Source: Aspidapion aeneum (Eukaryota > Arthropoda > Insecta > Coleoptera > Brentidae). From it: a stretch of DNA of 64,000 nt. A program made the position numbers and the translations under genes. Numbering within the stretch: the stretch's first letter is position 1; each line of letters begins with the position of its first letter. The stretch spans positions 7,623,477-7,687,476 of the forward strand of contig OY755045.1 of assembly GCA_963576565.1 (NCBI GenBank), given 5' to 3'. Shown piece by piece: positions 43,811-54,776 of the stretch. The notes under the pieces are model-generated. The model made no database searches and was not told where the DNA came from. It worked only from the letters and a program-made list of their open reading frames with translations.

Positions 43811-44040
43811 TTTTATTTTTGTCTAGTATTCGTTGAATGACGTCATGCACCATTGATATGAAAGCTTGCGGTCAAATCCTACTTCAATGCTCCTATAGTT
43901 TTGTTGTCTGATACTATGCAAATCAAGTTGGCCTTGCGTCTTAGCGTTTTGTCATTGTTTTCAATTGTTTAAACAATTTGACATTACGCTTTGATATGAA
44001 ATTATTTTGCACAAAAGCGTTTTTAATTTTATTTTGAAAT

Positions 44041-44385
44041 ATGTATCAAAACGATGAAAAGTATGACATGTTACAATGTTACTGGGAAAGTAATGATAAT
44101 CGACAGGGCGCTGAAAACTTATATCTTCAAAGGTATCCCAAACGAAGACAACCGTATACGGATATATTTCCAATGTTGAAAAGGAACCTTGTTCAGTATG
44201 GCTCTTTTTCAAAACGGCGGGCCAAAATATATGACGTTAGGAGGGACCGTGAGTTAGAGGAGATAGGCATTATTGTTGAATTAGAACAAAATAATTCGCG
44301 ATCATTGAGACAATTAGAAGCTGCCACAGACATACCGAGAACTTCAATCCACCGAACACTTAAACGGAATAATTATAAGCTTTGA
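44041..44385 (+). CDS. N-terminal HTH (DUF4817-type) domain of a mariner transposase
   Basis: MYQNDEKYDMLQCYWESNDN, ENLYLQRYPKRRQPYTDIF and RSLRQLEAATDIPRTSIHRT form the two-part helix-turn-helix DNA-binding region found at the start of rosa-type mariner transposases in insects. It would bind the terminal inverted repeats. The frame is intact for 114 codons, then stops: the catalytic domain is deleted. An intact stand-alone binding domain could in principle act as a repressor; that is inference. Confidence 0.75.
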   Translation: MYQNDEKYDMLQCYWESNDNRQGAENLYLQRYPKRRQPYTDIFPMLKRNLVQYGSFSKRRAKIYDVRRDRELEEIGIIVELEQNNSRSLRQLEAATDIPRTSIHRTLKRNNYKL

Positions 44386-44945
44386 GGGCCGTCAGCTGAA
44401 TTATAATTTTTCCAAACCAGGCTTACTATATTTTTGACTGTGTAAAATAATAAAAATATTGGAGTGCCTTGACCTGCCTCAGCAGGAAATCATAGCGCAC
44501 TAGAAATAAGTGAAAAAACTGAATATCTTCTAAACCGCTCAATCAAACTATGACATATGCTACATCATTTTGAAAAGAATTCAATGGCGAATTTGAAAAT
44601 TAATTAAAATATAGGCCATTCCATAAGAAAAAAATGCAACTTTATGTCATATCTCAAAAACTAAAAGTGACAGTTAAAATTTAATTTAGCGGGTGAACTC
44701 CTCGATACAAAGTCTATAAAATTGCAATTTACTCTTAATCAAAATTTCCACTAATAACGAAGTTATAGATCCCCTTCCAAAATGCAGACTTTTCAAAAAG
44801 CTCAAAGACGAGACGATATTTCAAAATGCGGTTTTCACTATAAGTCTTAGTCACTATAAGCCTCGCAATGCGTGGTCAGTTTTTCTCTGTCTCCCCTAGA
44901 AGTACCTTAAACCCCCTAAAAGTGCCCAATTTGGGACACCTTGTA

Positions 44946-45439
44946 CTTACAAGTAAATTTAGCAGTTGGGTGTTTTTTTTATTATTTTTTTTCTTCTAAC
45001 TATGTTATTTGTTCTGAAGTCAGGGCCCATCTAAATCACTAACGAGAGAATTCAATTTCAGCATTCCCAGGCCCATGCGACGGGCCACAAAGTGCGTGCC
45101 TTATGGTATCTCCATCTCGCTTCCTCCCTTCGAACTGGCTTTGATTTATTTTCCGCGAAGCTGCTCTTCAGGACAACAATTTAACCTTCATTGTATTTAT
45201 GGAACTTTTATGGTGATGGCGATACAAATCTATTTCAAATGGAATTCACTCGTTTGTGTGTAAAATTAATATCTATTCTTTGGGTGTGCGAAACCTGCGA
45301 AGAAACAAGGCCTAACAACACATGGTGGGGGCAAGGAAAAGTTAGCCTATCTATTTGATCCGTGATATGGTTTTGGGTAGTAATTTAGTAAATGCGATGA
45401 CTTTGAAATTCCAAGCAAAAAAAATACTAACTACTACTT
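44946..45439. other. Unassigned stretch
   Basis: Small frame at 45075-45263 without recognised content. Confidence 0.45.
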
Positions 45440-46305
45440 ACTATGTCTGTTTAGAACATTTTTTTATGTTGTCCGATGCCTATTCTCCACCTCCTTCGAT
45501 CTTGACAATCATCTATCAGCTTTTTTGACACATTGATCTTTGGACTGACTGTTGCCATTCTAGTTTAGGACGCCCCCTTTTTCTGCGCCCTACTGGTTGC
45601 CATCCTAGGACCTGCTTTGGTAATCTTTTGTTGTTCATCCGTTGTACATGACCGTACCATATCAGTTGTCTTTTATTTCCTATATTTTTCAGTTACGGGA
45701 CAAGTCTCTATTCTATACAACAGCGTGCTTTTCACCATTGTTTCATATATGTTAAATTTTACAGTCTTTTTTATCTCTCTGCTCCTTAAAATACTGTTAG
45801 GATATCCAATAACCTTTTTTGCTTTTACTATTATTTTTCCAGTTCTTTACAGTCTGTTCCTGTCTTTCCAAATACGACACTCAAGTATACATACCTACTT
45901 ATCGCATGCAGATATTGTTTATCTCACTTGATTCGTTTCCAATATATAAGTATTTTGTCTTGTCTACGTTCACTGTTAACCCCCAGTTTTGGTATTCTTC
46001 CGATAGCTTTCTCATCATATACTCCATGTCTTCTTTATCATTACATACAATTACGTAGTTGTCAGCAAACTGTAGTGTGTATATGGTAAATCGGTCGTTA
46101 AGTTGTATTCTTAGGCCGTGTACTTTACTTTTCGAGTTTTTTAGAGCCACTGCGATATATATTTTAAAAAGAGTTGGAGATCGTCTTAAGCCTTTCGTTA
46201 ACAGGATTTCTCCTGAAAGTCGATTTCCAATTTTAATTTTAGATTTTGACGCTTTGTGTAGTTTTCTTCTCGCTTTTAGGTATGTATATTTGATATTAGT
46301 TTACA
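45440..46305 (-). pseudogene. LINE-A copy with damaged catalytic box
   Basis: The reverse frame 46150-45899 reads VHGLRIQLNDRFTIYTLQFA, then DNYVIV: the second catalytic Asp is Asn (FADD to FADN), so it would be inactive. Then MMRKLSEEYQNWGLTVNVDK. The C-terminal tail has an internal deletion, joining the RQLIWYG block to sequence upstream of HIRNEI. 5'-truncated near 46305. Confidence 0.82.
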
Positions 46306-46423
46306 TGTCATATCACAAATTTCAAAAAAATTGCGTAAAGGATTTTTTAAAGATGATTTTGTATAAATAATATATCTATTTTTGTTTTTCATCTGCACAT
46401 TTAATCGAAAAAATTTTTTTTTA

Positions 46424-46492
46424 GTCCGGCGCTCACTTGGCGGCGCCGAGTTGGCTCGGCGTTCAGTTAGCCCAGCGCCCATTTGCCCTAGA
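46424..46492. repeat. GC-rich four-unit minisatellite
   Basis: Four 14-17 bp units of a 'cggcgctcacttgg' type, alternating CAxTTGG/CAGTTAG, in an otherwise AT-rich region. Confidence 0.7.
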
Positions 46493-46632
46493 TTTTGTTA
46501 TGAATGAACCCTATATTCGCAATACCTTGGACCGCATTGCATAGTACCATAACATCTAACAGGATATAATAATTTAATTTGACGTATTTTTGTTTTCTTT
46601 TTTAAATAAATATTAATACGCTAGAGGTAGTT

Positions 46633-46680
46633 ACTGTATGTTGACATATTTGGATATATCCAGATATGTCAACATACAGG
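46633..46680. repeat. Near-perfect short palindrome
   Basis: CTGTATGTTGACATAT pairs with ATATGTCAACATACAG around 'ttggatatatccag', itself self-complementary. This resembles a fused pair of inverted-repeat ends. Confidence 0.85.
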
Positions 46681-47172
46681 GACTCTCGCTAGGGTCAGCA
46701 TTTTTTAAAGTCGCCACCCAGGTATAGTTTAAGTATAAAAGGAAGTCAGAATCCAACTCAACCAAAGTAAAATTGAACAATTTTTGCTCATTATAATTTC
46801 ATAAGTCAGAACCAGAAAGAAAAAAAATTACCACAAAAGTCATGCCAAAAGTAGTTTTGTGCCCGATGATGATACAAAGGGTTTCTGCACGTTTTTTGAA
46901 AATCAAAGGAATCACGAAAGATATTTTTTTAAAAATACGAAAAACTAATAATATAAAATTTAATATGTATTTCATCTTTTGTCATAAAAACTTATACGTT
47001 CACATGTATTAACGGTTTAAAAAATTTTTTACTGCTGGTGGGTGTGTAATAATTTTAAGATTCGCCAACGACATATTTTATAAGATTCATCAGTTTTTGG
47101 CTTCGCCTTAAACAGAGAAAGTCACATAAAAATATTTTTACGATTGAACAAACTAATATAATATAATATAAT
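46681..47172. other. Unassigned AT-rich stretch
   Basis: No gene seen. Confidence 0.5.
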
Positions 47173-47602
47173 AGGGACTTATTGTGATAAAGCCAGGCAG
47201 TATTCTGACAGGTTTACATTGAAAACTGGCAGTGTATCTCAGTGGCGGCCCGTGAGCTGTAGAACTGGGGGGCGTTAAGGGCTTAAAGGTGGGGATTATG
47301 GATTTTCTATTTTTCTTTTCATTAACAGAAAAAGAATATTACAATCTGCACTACGCTTTGAAACGACTGAGATATATTTCTTACCGTGAAAAATTATCCT
47401 TAAAAAAACAGTAATCAAAATCAACAAAAATACGTATTTAACTGCTTAAATTACAACTACTTACTTTATGCTTGTATTATTTTTAATTTTACTTTTTACT
47501 TTAAAAAACCATAATGAATAAGGTACAGGTAGTAGTACAATGCGAAACTGTCAGAATAGTGCCCGGCACAACTACTGCCTGGCTCTATTGCAATAAGTCC
47601 CT
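47173..47602. mobile_element. AGGGACTTATTG inverted-repeat element, copy 1
   Basis: Left AGGGACTTATTGTGATAAAG and right-end inverse AGGGACTTATTGCAATAGAG continue into 'gccaggcagta' and 'attctgacag' on both sides. 430 bp, non-coding; aat on both sides may be a 3-bp target duplication. A CAGTGGCGGCCCGTGAG string at 47239 looks like a hAT-type start without a matching end. Confidence 0.75.
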
Positions 47603-47689
47603 AATATCGGTTCTTATAGTAAACAAAGGCCTTATTTAGAAAGATCACAGCTGATCTTACTGTCAAAATACTGCCTGGGACTGTTAGAT

Positions 47690-48421
47690 ACAAAAGTTAA
47701 AATCCGGAAAAGCTAGCGGTCCTGGATCAGAGAAACTACTACAAAATCACACATATATTATCAATCAATGCATAAACGGACATCCAGTGTCTGATTATTG
47801 GAAAATTGTATTTATATCCTCAATACATAAAAAAGGAAACAAGCTGGATTGCAACAATTGCAGAGGAATTTCAGTAACCAGTACTCTAAGTAGATTCTAC
47901 GGTAGGATTCTTAGAGATCTAATAGAAAATAACTTTCATGAACAAGAAGAAGAAAAGTAAAGTGGGTTTCGTGCAGGCAGATCTTCTAGTGATAATGTTT
48001 TCTGTCTTAAACAAGTAAGTGAGGAAAGGAGTGTCAGAAATATAAAGACTCATGTTACCTTTGTGGACCTGCAAAAAGCATATGATAAAATAAAAATAAA
48101 AATGGAAAGTGTCGAAATGGATGCAATAAGAAGATCAATGAGAATATCTGAAACATATCATATAAGAAATGAGATCAAAAATTAAAGAATGGGAATCGAT
48201 GGAAGCATAACGGATGTCATCACTAAAAGACAACTGATACCAAAGCAGGCCCTAGAATGAAAACCAATAGGGCGCAGAAAAATAGAGCTTTCTAAGCTGG
48301 AATGGCAACTGTTAATCCAAAGTTCAAAAAAACCTGCCAGAAGATGATTGTCAGGATCGAAGGAGGTGGAGAATAAGAGTCCGAAAACGTCGAAAAACGT
48401 TCTAAACCGACTAATAGTACT
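47690..48421 (+). pseudogene. LINE-A copy with large internal deletion
   Basis: Begins in frame KSGKASGPGSEKLLQNHTYI, then DYWKIVFISSIHKKGNKLDC, SGFRAGRSSSDNVFCLKQVS and VTFVDLQKAYDKIK. At about 48092 it jumps directly to the tail KMESVEMDAIRRSMRISE, removing the palm core including FADD. The 3' end reads 'ctaaaccgactaatagta'. Inserted in an AGGGACTTATTG-type repeat ('ttagatac' before, 'aagatacag' after, a likely short duplication). Confidence 0.83.
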
Positions 48422-48544
48422 ATAAGATACAGCCTGGCTTTATTGTAATAAATCCCAAATATATTAATCTTGAACTAAGCACACTGGATTTCCGTTTTGA
48501 ATGGAATTTGGAGACAATAGTTTGACTAAGTATCTACCAGTAAA

Positions 48545-48650
48545 GAAAAAATTGTTAATTTTAAAAAAAGGATGGGAAAAGAAAACAAAAAAAAAGAAGA
48601 AAAAAAAAGAAAGAAAAAAACAAAAAAAATATGTATATTTTTTGTACTGA
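48545..48650. repeat. Polypurine tract
   Basis: About 100 bp of A with scattered G (gaagaaaaaa type) on the plus strand. Confidence 0.85.
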
Positions 48651-48654
48651 GTGT

Positions 48655-49116
48655 CTGTTTCCTTCTTTTTTAGGGCTTGAAAAAGGAAATATATATTCCG
48701 AAATATTGCCAAAAACTTGATAGTGTCTTTTTTTTGGCCCTGTCCTATACCCACGAATAGTCAAATTCTTATTTACAAGGTCACGAAATGTTCACAGTAT
48801 TTTTTTTGGTATTAACCCAATCTGACCCAGACCTGCATTGTGGCTGCGCATTTGTGTGGTCTGTTTACGGTAGTAGCCGCGTAGTAATCTCATTTGAGTT
48901 ATTGCGGTTTGCTTTAATGTTTGCGACCGACCCGACTGACGGTACCACCGCAAATATACGTCAAACGAGTGGTCACACAGCGCAAACGGCAGTACCGTAG
49001 GGTCACCGCTACCTACCATTCATGAGGGTGCTTGATTTTGTTTCGCACATTTTTCACTGCAATCGTAATTATTGTTCTTCTATGGCGACCCAGTAGTGAT
49101 CAATCATGCCGTTATA
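48655..49116. other. Unassigned stretch
   Basis: No gene seen; the overlapping short frames at 48788-49019 on both strands have no recognised motif. Confidence 0.45.
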
Positions 49117-49249
49117 CAGGGTGTCCCATATAAAAGTCCCAACTACATGGTGATTTCGGAAACGGTAGGAGAAACGAGTTTGTTTAAATGAGAAAAAAGT
49201 TACGTTAAGATGGAGTACCTCCATATAATGCAAGAATCATAACACAGTA

Positions 49250-51023
49250 AGTTCGTTCCATCAAAGCGTGGGACGGTTATAGAACGGTACGAAAAATCCT
49301 GTTTGCGTTCCAGGTCGACGTTGAACTGTTATGGGACAGTTAGTTTTCCGTTCCATCAAGCAATCTAAACTGGTTTCGGACTCCTCTGAAAGACAAGAAT
49401 TGCAGACAGGCGCATTCGAAAGCGCGGAAAAATTGTATGTAAAACACACATTTCTAGTTTACATCACCTGAGATAATAATATACCATAAAATTACATTAA
49501 ACTTACATTTGTCTGAGAACATTAAAAAAAAACAGTGAATAACCCAGAAAATTAAAATTCTTCTCAAAATAAATTGTGTTTTACAACCAATTTTAACACA
49601 TGACAAAATGCCGGGGAAGCCATCTGTTGATTTTTTTGCAAGAGCCTCTTAATTTTTATTACTACGGGACTGCGGATCGTGTAGGTATACCACATGAAAA
49701 AAAGCTATACTGACCATAGGGTAGTTTGCTTAGAAAAAGAAAAACTAGTTTAGCAGGTGATTATATAGGATTCGCTTTAAGGCATCGACATTAAGGTCAT
49801 TACTAAAGTAAAAGCTACAAAATGTGATTTTCCTAACTTCTTAGAAGTATCACGAAAACCTTGTGAATATTAAGGCTTTCTATAATATGTAGGTAATTTC
49901 ACAAATATTTTGTAAAAATCAAATTAAAAAATACAAATAAATAAATATATAAATTTTACATAAAACTTGTGATATTAGAAAAAATAAATATATTTTCACA
50001 AGTTTCGCCCAAAAATATGTGCTAATGCAAGTTCGTTTTAGTTTTTGGTATATTTAGTTTATTAGGCAGTCTGTAGTGGTTTATAGTTTGTGAATACAGG
50101 GTGTATCTAAATAAGTATAAAACATTTAAGGGGGTGATTCCGCATCAAAAAAAGATAGGATCTTTCATATAAAGAAACTTAATTGGAGCATCCCTTGTTA
50201 AGATACAGCCCCTTAAAGGGGGTACATAAAATGTTCTACTACCAAAAAAGCCTGTAGTGAATTTGGTTTACCCCATGGTTGTAAGTGGTGGAAAACGCAA
50301 CCCCTAAAATTTATTTCCAATGTAATTTTTTGTCTTATTATTTAATTTCCATTTAAAAATGTATTTCCGATAGCCTGTTTCATTGTAAATAAAAAATGTC
50401 TCTTGGATTTTTGCCCAAAATAAACCAGTTCGCAGCAAAAAATTATTTCACGAACAACTACAGAGATACATCGTCATAAATGTTATGACCCCATTTAAGG
50501 GGCGGTATCTGAACAAGGGATGCTCCAATAAAGTTTCTTTATATGAAAGATCCGAGATCCTATCTTTTTTCGATGAGGAATCATCCCCTTAAATGTTTTA
50601 CACTTATTTAGTTACACCCTGTATAAATTAAATTGATGTAATTTTATTTGCATTTTAAAGAACTAAAATTAAAAATATAGTATGATAATCCTATGTAATT
50701 GTGTAATCCTTTCTGTGTGCAAATTTAATTTCGTGCTCTCGAATTCATCCGTTGCCTTCGATTTTTCTTTAAGCGAGACGCCAAACCTACCATTTCTTTT
50801 AGTCACGTGATTTTGAATTTACCTCTCTCGCATATGATCACGTGCCTGAAGTAAATCGAACCGCGGTTTTGGACAGTTATTTGGTTTTTGGACAGTTATT
50901 TGGTCGTTCCATCTAACCCGAACCGTTTTAAACCAGTCCTCGTACTCCTTGTACTGCATTGCGCGCGCATTGGGATTTTTTGGACGGTTCTATGACCGTA
51001 GTACTGTTTGATGGAACAGAACT
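49250..51023. mobile_element. AGTTC(T)GTTCCATC inverted-repeat element inside the mariner
   Basis: Left AGTTCGTTCCATCAAAGCGT and right-end inverse AGTTCTGTTCCATCAAACAG stay similar for about 50 bp ('ggttatagaacggt' / 'ggtcatagaaccgt'). 1.77 kb with the nested MITE, 1.25 kb without. No coding recognised and no clear target duplication. Superfamily unknown. Confidence 0.65.
50097..50621. mobile_element. Mariner-type MITE with ~140-bp arms
   Basis: TA-flanked (50095-50096, 50622-50623); ends CAGGGTGTATCTAAATAAG and CTTATTTAGTTACACCCTG. The arms pair through 'aggatctttcatataaagaa' and 'catcccttgtt'. Non-coding. Confidence 0.85.
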
Positions 51024-51041
51024 ACTATTTAAATCAGCAAC

Positions 51042-51287
51042 ATGGAAATAACTGGATCGAAAATCGAGGTCGCCTGGCCTGCACGTTCGTCGAACCTTAC
51101 GCCTCTTGATTTTTGTATTTGGGGATACTTAAAGGATAAAGTTTATTGTACTACTCATAATACGATACAAGAACTTGAGGCAGTCATTGTTCAAGCCATA
51201 GAAGAAATTGCTGAACAAATGGTTAAAGATGCCTGCAATGCTAGCATGAATAACAACGGTGGAATTTTCGAACATTTGCTTATTTAA
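51042..51287 (+). pseudogene. C-terminal fragment of a mariner transposase
   Basis: AWPARSSNLTPLDFCIWGYL and KDKVYCTTHNTIQELEA carry the WPARSPDLTPLDF-L-WGYLKDKVY signature that contains the last catalytic Asp of DDE mariners. The tail ends NNGGIFEHLLI and a stop. The N-terminal two thirds are absent; the left edge lies 19 bp right of an inserted element. This is the opposite end of the protein to the fragment at 44041. Confidence 0.85.
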
Positions 51288-51910
51288 TTTAATGCTTTGT
51301 TATCGGTTTTTAGTTTTGTTTCAAATTAAATAATAAATGCCAACGTTTGTTTCAGGAATAAAAGATAGATTTTAGGAAATTGTATTATTTCTAAGCCAAA
51401 AAAAAATACAAAATAAGGGCCTTAAAGAAATGTATATAAATCAAATAAATAAAAAGGTAGTTACGTAGGTATGACAACAAAGACAACTACGGCATTTGTT
51501 TCATGGCCAACTAAGTGAAAAACAATTTTTTTAATAAATTCACATTTTTCGTCATCCAAAGATAAGCTTATTATACACGGTTGAAAAGCTCCTTTTATGC
51601 TCTATTTATTGAAGTATAAATCCAATATGGCGGTCATAAGAAATAACAAAGTTGGCTATGGTTTCAAAAAAACTAGAAGGCCTCGAAAAAAATTGTTAAC
51701 GTCATTCAATTGGGCGTAGTTGTTTATACAAAACTACCAAATTTCATAAAATTTGTTTGCAAGATGGCGGCGATATTTCAGTTTTTCAAAAAACACAATT
51801 TTTTGTTATTGCTCGATATTAATTAAAAAACTCCTGTAGATATTTTTAATTTTGATACGGTATCTGATTGGGCTTAGAATAGCTCATTTAATTAAACCAA
51901 TTAATTTAAC

Positions 51911-52280
51911 CAAAGGCGGTTCCAGAGGTGCTTCTCGGGGGGGGGGGGGGGAGGCACTTTATGTGACATTCTCTGTTGGTAAAAAACGGTATATATTTTT
52001 TTAAACAGCATTTTATTAAATTAGTCAGAACTAAAAAGTACAATACCTTACATATATCTTTACAAAATATTTTGCAAGTTTAGGCTACAAATTCAAGACA
52101 ATTTATTAATAAAAGTGGTTGTAATTTCAATGATAATAACAATAGACACTTTCATGCGCCGCAAGCAAAAATTTTGAATTTTTATTAGCAAAAACCTTAC
52201 TTTTTACTCAGTTTTTGTATATTCAAAAAATTATCGGGGGGGGGCAAGTGCCCCTAGTGCCCCCCCTGGATCCGCCACTG
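51911..52280. mobile_element. hAT-type MITE (CAGTGGCGGATCCAG)
   Basis: Right end inverse CAGTGGCGGATCCAGGGGG matches left CAAAGGCGGTTCCAGAGG. Imperfect 8-bp duplication aatttaac / aatcaaac. G-tracts (G14 at 51939, G8 near 52236) lie near both ends. Confidence 0.75.
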
Positions 52281-52348
52281 AATCAAACTCGTATCTCTTA
52301 CCGTTTCCGAAATCCTCATGTAGCTGCTTTTATTTGGGACACCCTGTA

Positions 52349-52670
52349 TACATGGTTAATAGGATTCATAGGAATTAATACTGTATGTAAGATAAGAACA
52401 ACTGCATATGCAAATAATATGTAATATGTAAGAAAAAGGGATAGAAGTTTAAAAGTCGTTGCGCCCATTGTTTCAGGATAGCCAGACCCACAGCCAATAC
52501 CTGTCCTCTATGCACCCCAGTAAAGTAGAAGGAGGAAATTTGACAACGATTGTTTCACCTAGCGCGGCGGTCTTTTCTTTCGACATTTTGTAAAGAAAAT
52601 CGATCGAGGGTAGTTGTACTTGAAACATCGGAAATTTAGACGATAATTACGTAACGTATATATCGACATC
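52349..52670. other. Unassigned stretch
   Basis: No gene seen. Confidence 0.5.
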
Positions 52671-52950
52671 AGGGACTTATTGCAATAAAACCATGCAATG
52701 ATACTATAATTGCAGTATTTTGACAGCTTTAAATTTCAGGCTGCAGTCGAATTTAAAACGGAGTCGTTTATTTATTTATAATTAAATTCGACAGTATTTA
52801 TTTCGGATTGTGTAGTAAACAAAATCCGTATGTTGAATGATTAGCTGTCATATTCCAATGCAAAACTGTTGATTAGCTGTCATATTCCAATGCAAAACTG
52901 TCAAAATACGGCCTGTCACTATTATTGCATGACTTTATTTTAATAAGTCT
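52671..52950. mobile_element. AGGGACTTATTG inverted-repeat element, copy 2
   Basis: Left AGGGACTTATTGCAATAAAA and the inverse of the right AGACTTATTAAAATAAAG, each followed by 'catgcaat' and 'tattttgacag'. 280 bp. Contains a 29-bp tandem duplication of 'gattagctgtcatattccaa' (52839-52899). Confidence 0.7.
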
Positions 52951-53228
52951 ATATTATTGGAAGTGGTGACTACAGTGAAATTTTCATAGTGGTTTTCACT
53001 TGATTTCATGCTTTATTGAGACGTCTGTCTGTCGTTTATCTGTACGTTTGTTTGTCTTAGTTTGATTTTTGATTGATTTTTCAATAGATCCATTATTGGA
53101 AGATTCGAAAAAGTTGTTTGATTTCTTCGAAGAAGATAAATCAATTTCTCTGTTTTTTATTTTGTCTTTTATCTATGCCTTTCTCTGAGTAGTGCCTTTG
53201 ACAACAGCGTTTAATTTAAAAATAAAGT

Positions 53229-54388
53229 CTAGATAGAGTCTATTATCACACTTCAAGTGAAGCCATGATAATATATTAGCAATGAAAATAGTTTTATGTA
53301 AATATCTCAGAAAGTAAAGCTCCTACGAAGTTTTTGGTTATAACACGAATTATTGAGCAAAATATATATTATGTATGTATGATACGATGCATATGTATAT
53401 GTGTATCGGTGGAATGAAACAGGATCTAATCATAAATACCGGTCAGTGAATTTAGTCCTGTGATCAGTATAAATACTTAGGTCTAAAAATTACAGCTCAC
53501 GGAACACTAGGCAAAGCTATAAAAGATCGAAACGTACAAGGAAGAAAAGCAATAACTTTATTAAATGGAGTAATTTGGGACCAAAGTATATCAAAACATA
53601 ACAAAAAGCTTATATATAACACCATTGTAAAAAGTACTATTACATACGGCTCAGAAGTATGACCAATCAAGGATAGAACAGAAAAAATGCTTTCCGCTAC
53701 GGAGATGGACTATTGGAGAAGAGCAGAGGGAAATCAAAAAGAGAAAGAGTTACAAATCAAAGAATAAGAGAAACTATGACAGTGGGTGAACGTACTTTAG
53801 TGGATGATATAAGAACAAAACAACTGGTGTGGTACGGACATGTACAAAGAATGAATGATGAAAGACTACCTAAACAAATATTACAATGAAAACCAACTGG
53901 CCGAAGAAAACGAGGACGGCCAAGGAGAAGCTGGAGAGAAGGAATAGACAGTGAAATAAGAATAAGAGGCCTAGATGATGAATTATGGGCAAACACAAAC
54001 GAGTGGAGATTGGGTATCGTAAGACGTAGAACGTTGTGAAACCGATAAATATATATGATACGATGCTCCGTTGAAAAGTTAGCATTTTTAAAAATTTTTA
54101 ATTGTCAAGAAACAGTCATTAGCATTAATGGATTTTGACCTAGATTTTGGGTTAGACAAACCGAACCGAACACAATTTTACCTGAAAATTTTATGAAAAT
54201 CGGTTTAGCGGTTTAAGAGCTATCGTGTTACAGAGAGAAATAATATACACACACACACACACACACACAGACATATTGCTAGGATAGGTCAAAAGACATC
54301 CAAATAATACATTTTCGGTGTTATTTAAAAAAAAAATTGGTCAAAAATAATACCTTCTCTAGCCATTGCTACGCGGCCTACGAAGGTA
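53229..54388 (+). mobile_element. E3 repeat, copy 2, interrupted by LINE-B
   Basis: Same blocks as 17224-19496 ('acttcaagtgaagccatga', 'aagctcctacgaagtttt', '(AC)n', 'ttctctagccattgctacgc', 'gaaggtaaaaa'). The left-most terminus is eroded. Split by the LINE at 53391-54053. Confidence 0.75.
53391..54053 (+). pseudogene. LINE-B 3' end with 13-bp target duplication
   Basis: Flanked by tatgatacgatgc (53378-53390, 54054-54066). Coding for YKYLGLKITAHGTLGKAIKD, then NVQGRKAITLLNGVIWDQSI and SKHNKKLIYNTIVKSTITYG, then a frameshifted tail equivalent to the LINE-A C terminus. The overlap with 24969-25412 (NVQGRK) shows it is the same family. In-frame stops make it inactive. Confidence 0.85.
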
Positions 54389-54710
54389 AAAACTAAATTA
54401 TCATAATCAAAAAGTAATAGTAGTTCCATTGAAAACAGTACCTATAAAAGATTTGTATCTATCTTTTTGAATGAAAGTCCTCGATATACCACCACATTTA
54501 TTTTCAAACACGTGACATTTTATTCAGTTTCGGGAACAATATCGTTTAAATGAAGATACAGATCTTTGCCAGGAAAATATCCTGTGGTGTGAAGTGTGAA
54601 TATCAGAATATTGTGGTCGCTATATGCATCGAAAATTTTCAGTCAAGTTTTTGAGGCCTATAATAGTTCTTCAGTCGGAAAATTTAGTTGTACAATATAA
54701 TTGATTTTGT
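54389..54710. other. Unassigned stretch
   Basis: No gene seen. Confidence 0.5.
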
Positions 54711-54776
54711 CAAGTAAGCGGACACTCAAGGTTTTTTTTGTCCGCTTATTGGAGATGTCCGCTTAAGAGAGATATA

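Larger units (their letters stand above)
43162..44943 (+). mobile_element. Rosa-like mariner, deletion derivative (1.78 kb)
   Basis: Flanked by TA (43160-43161, 44944-44945), with ends CAGGGTGTCCCAAATTGG and CAATTTGGGACACCTTG. Several-hundred-bp arms are inverted ('ggtctataacttcgttatta' versus 'taataacgaagttatagat'), making a long potential hairpin. Carries an N-terminal transposase domain (44041-44385) but no DDE catalytic region. An 81-bp palindrome is inserted in the left arm. Confidence 0.85.
49117..52346 (+). mobile_element. Rosa-like mariner (3.2 kb with insertions)
   Basis: TA-flanked (49115-49116, 52347-52348), with ~60-bp inverted ends: CAGGGTGTCCCATATAAAAG and the inverse CAGGGTGTCCCAAATAAAAG, both continuing to 'gatttcggaaacggta'. 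Holds a transposase C-terminal fragment (51042-51287) and three later insertions: 49250-51023, 50097-50621 (inside that) and 51911-52280. The rest of the transposase is gone. Confidence 0.85.
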
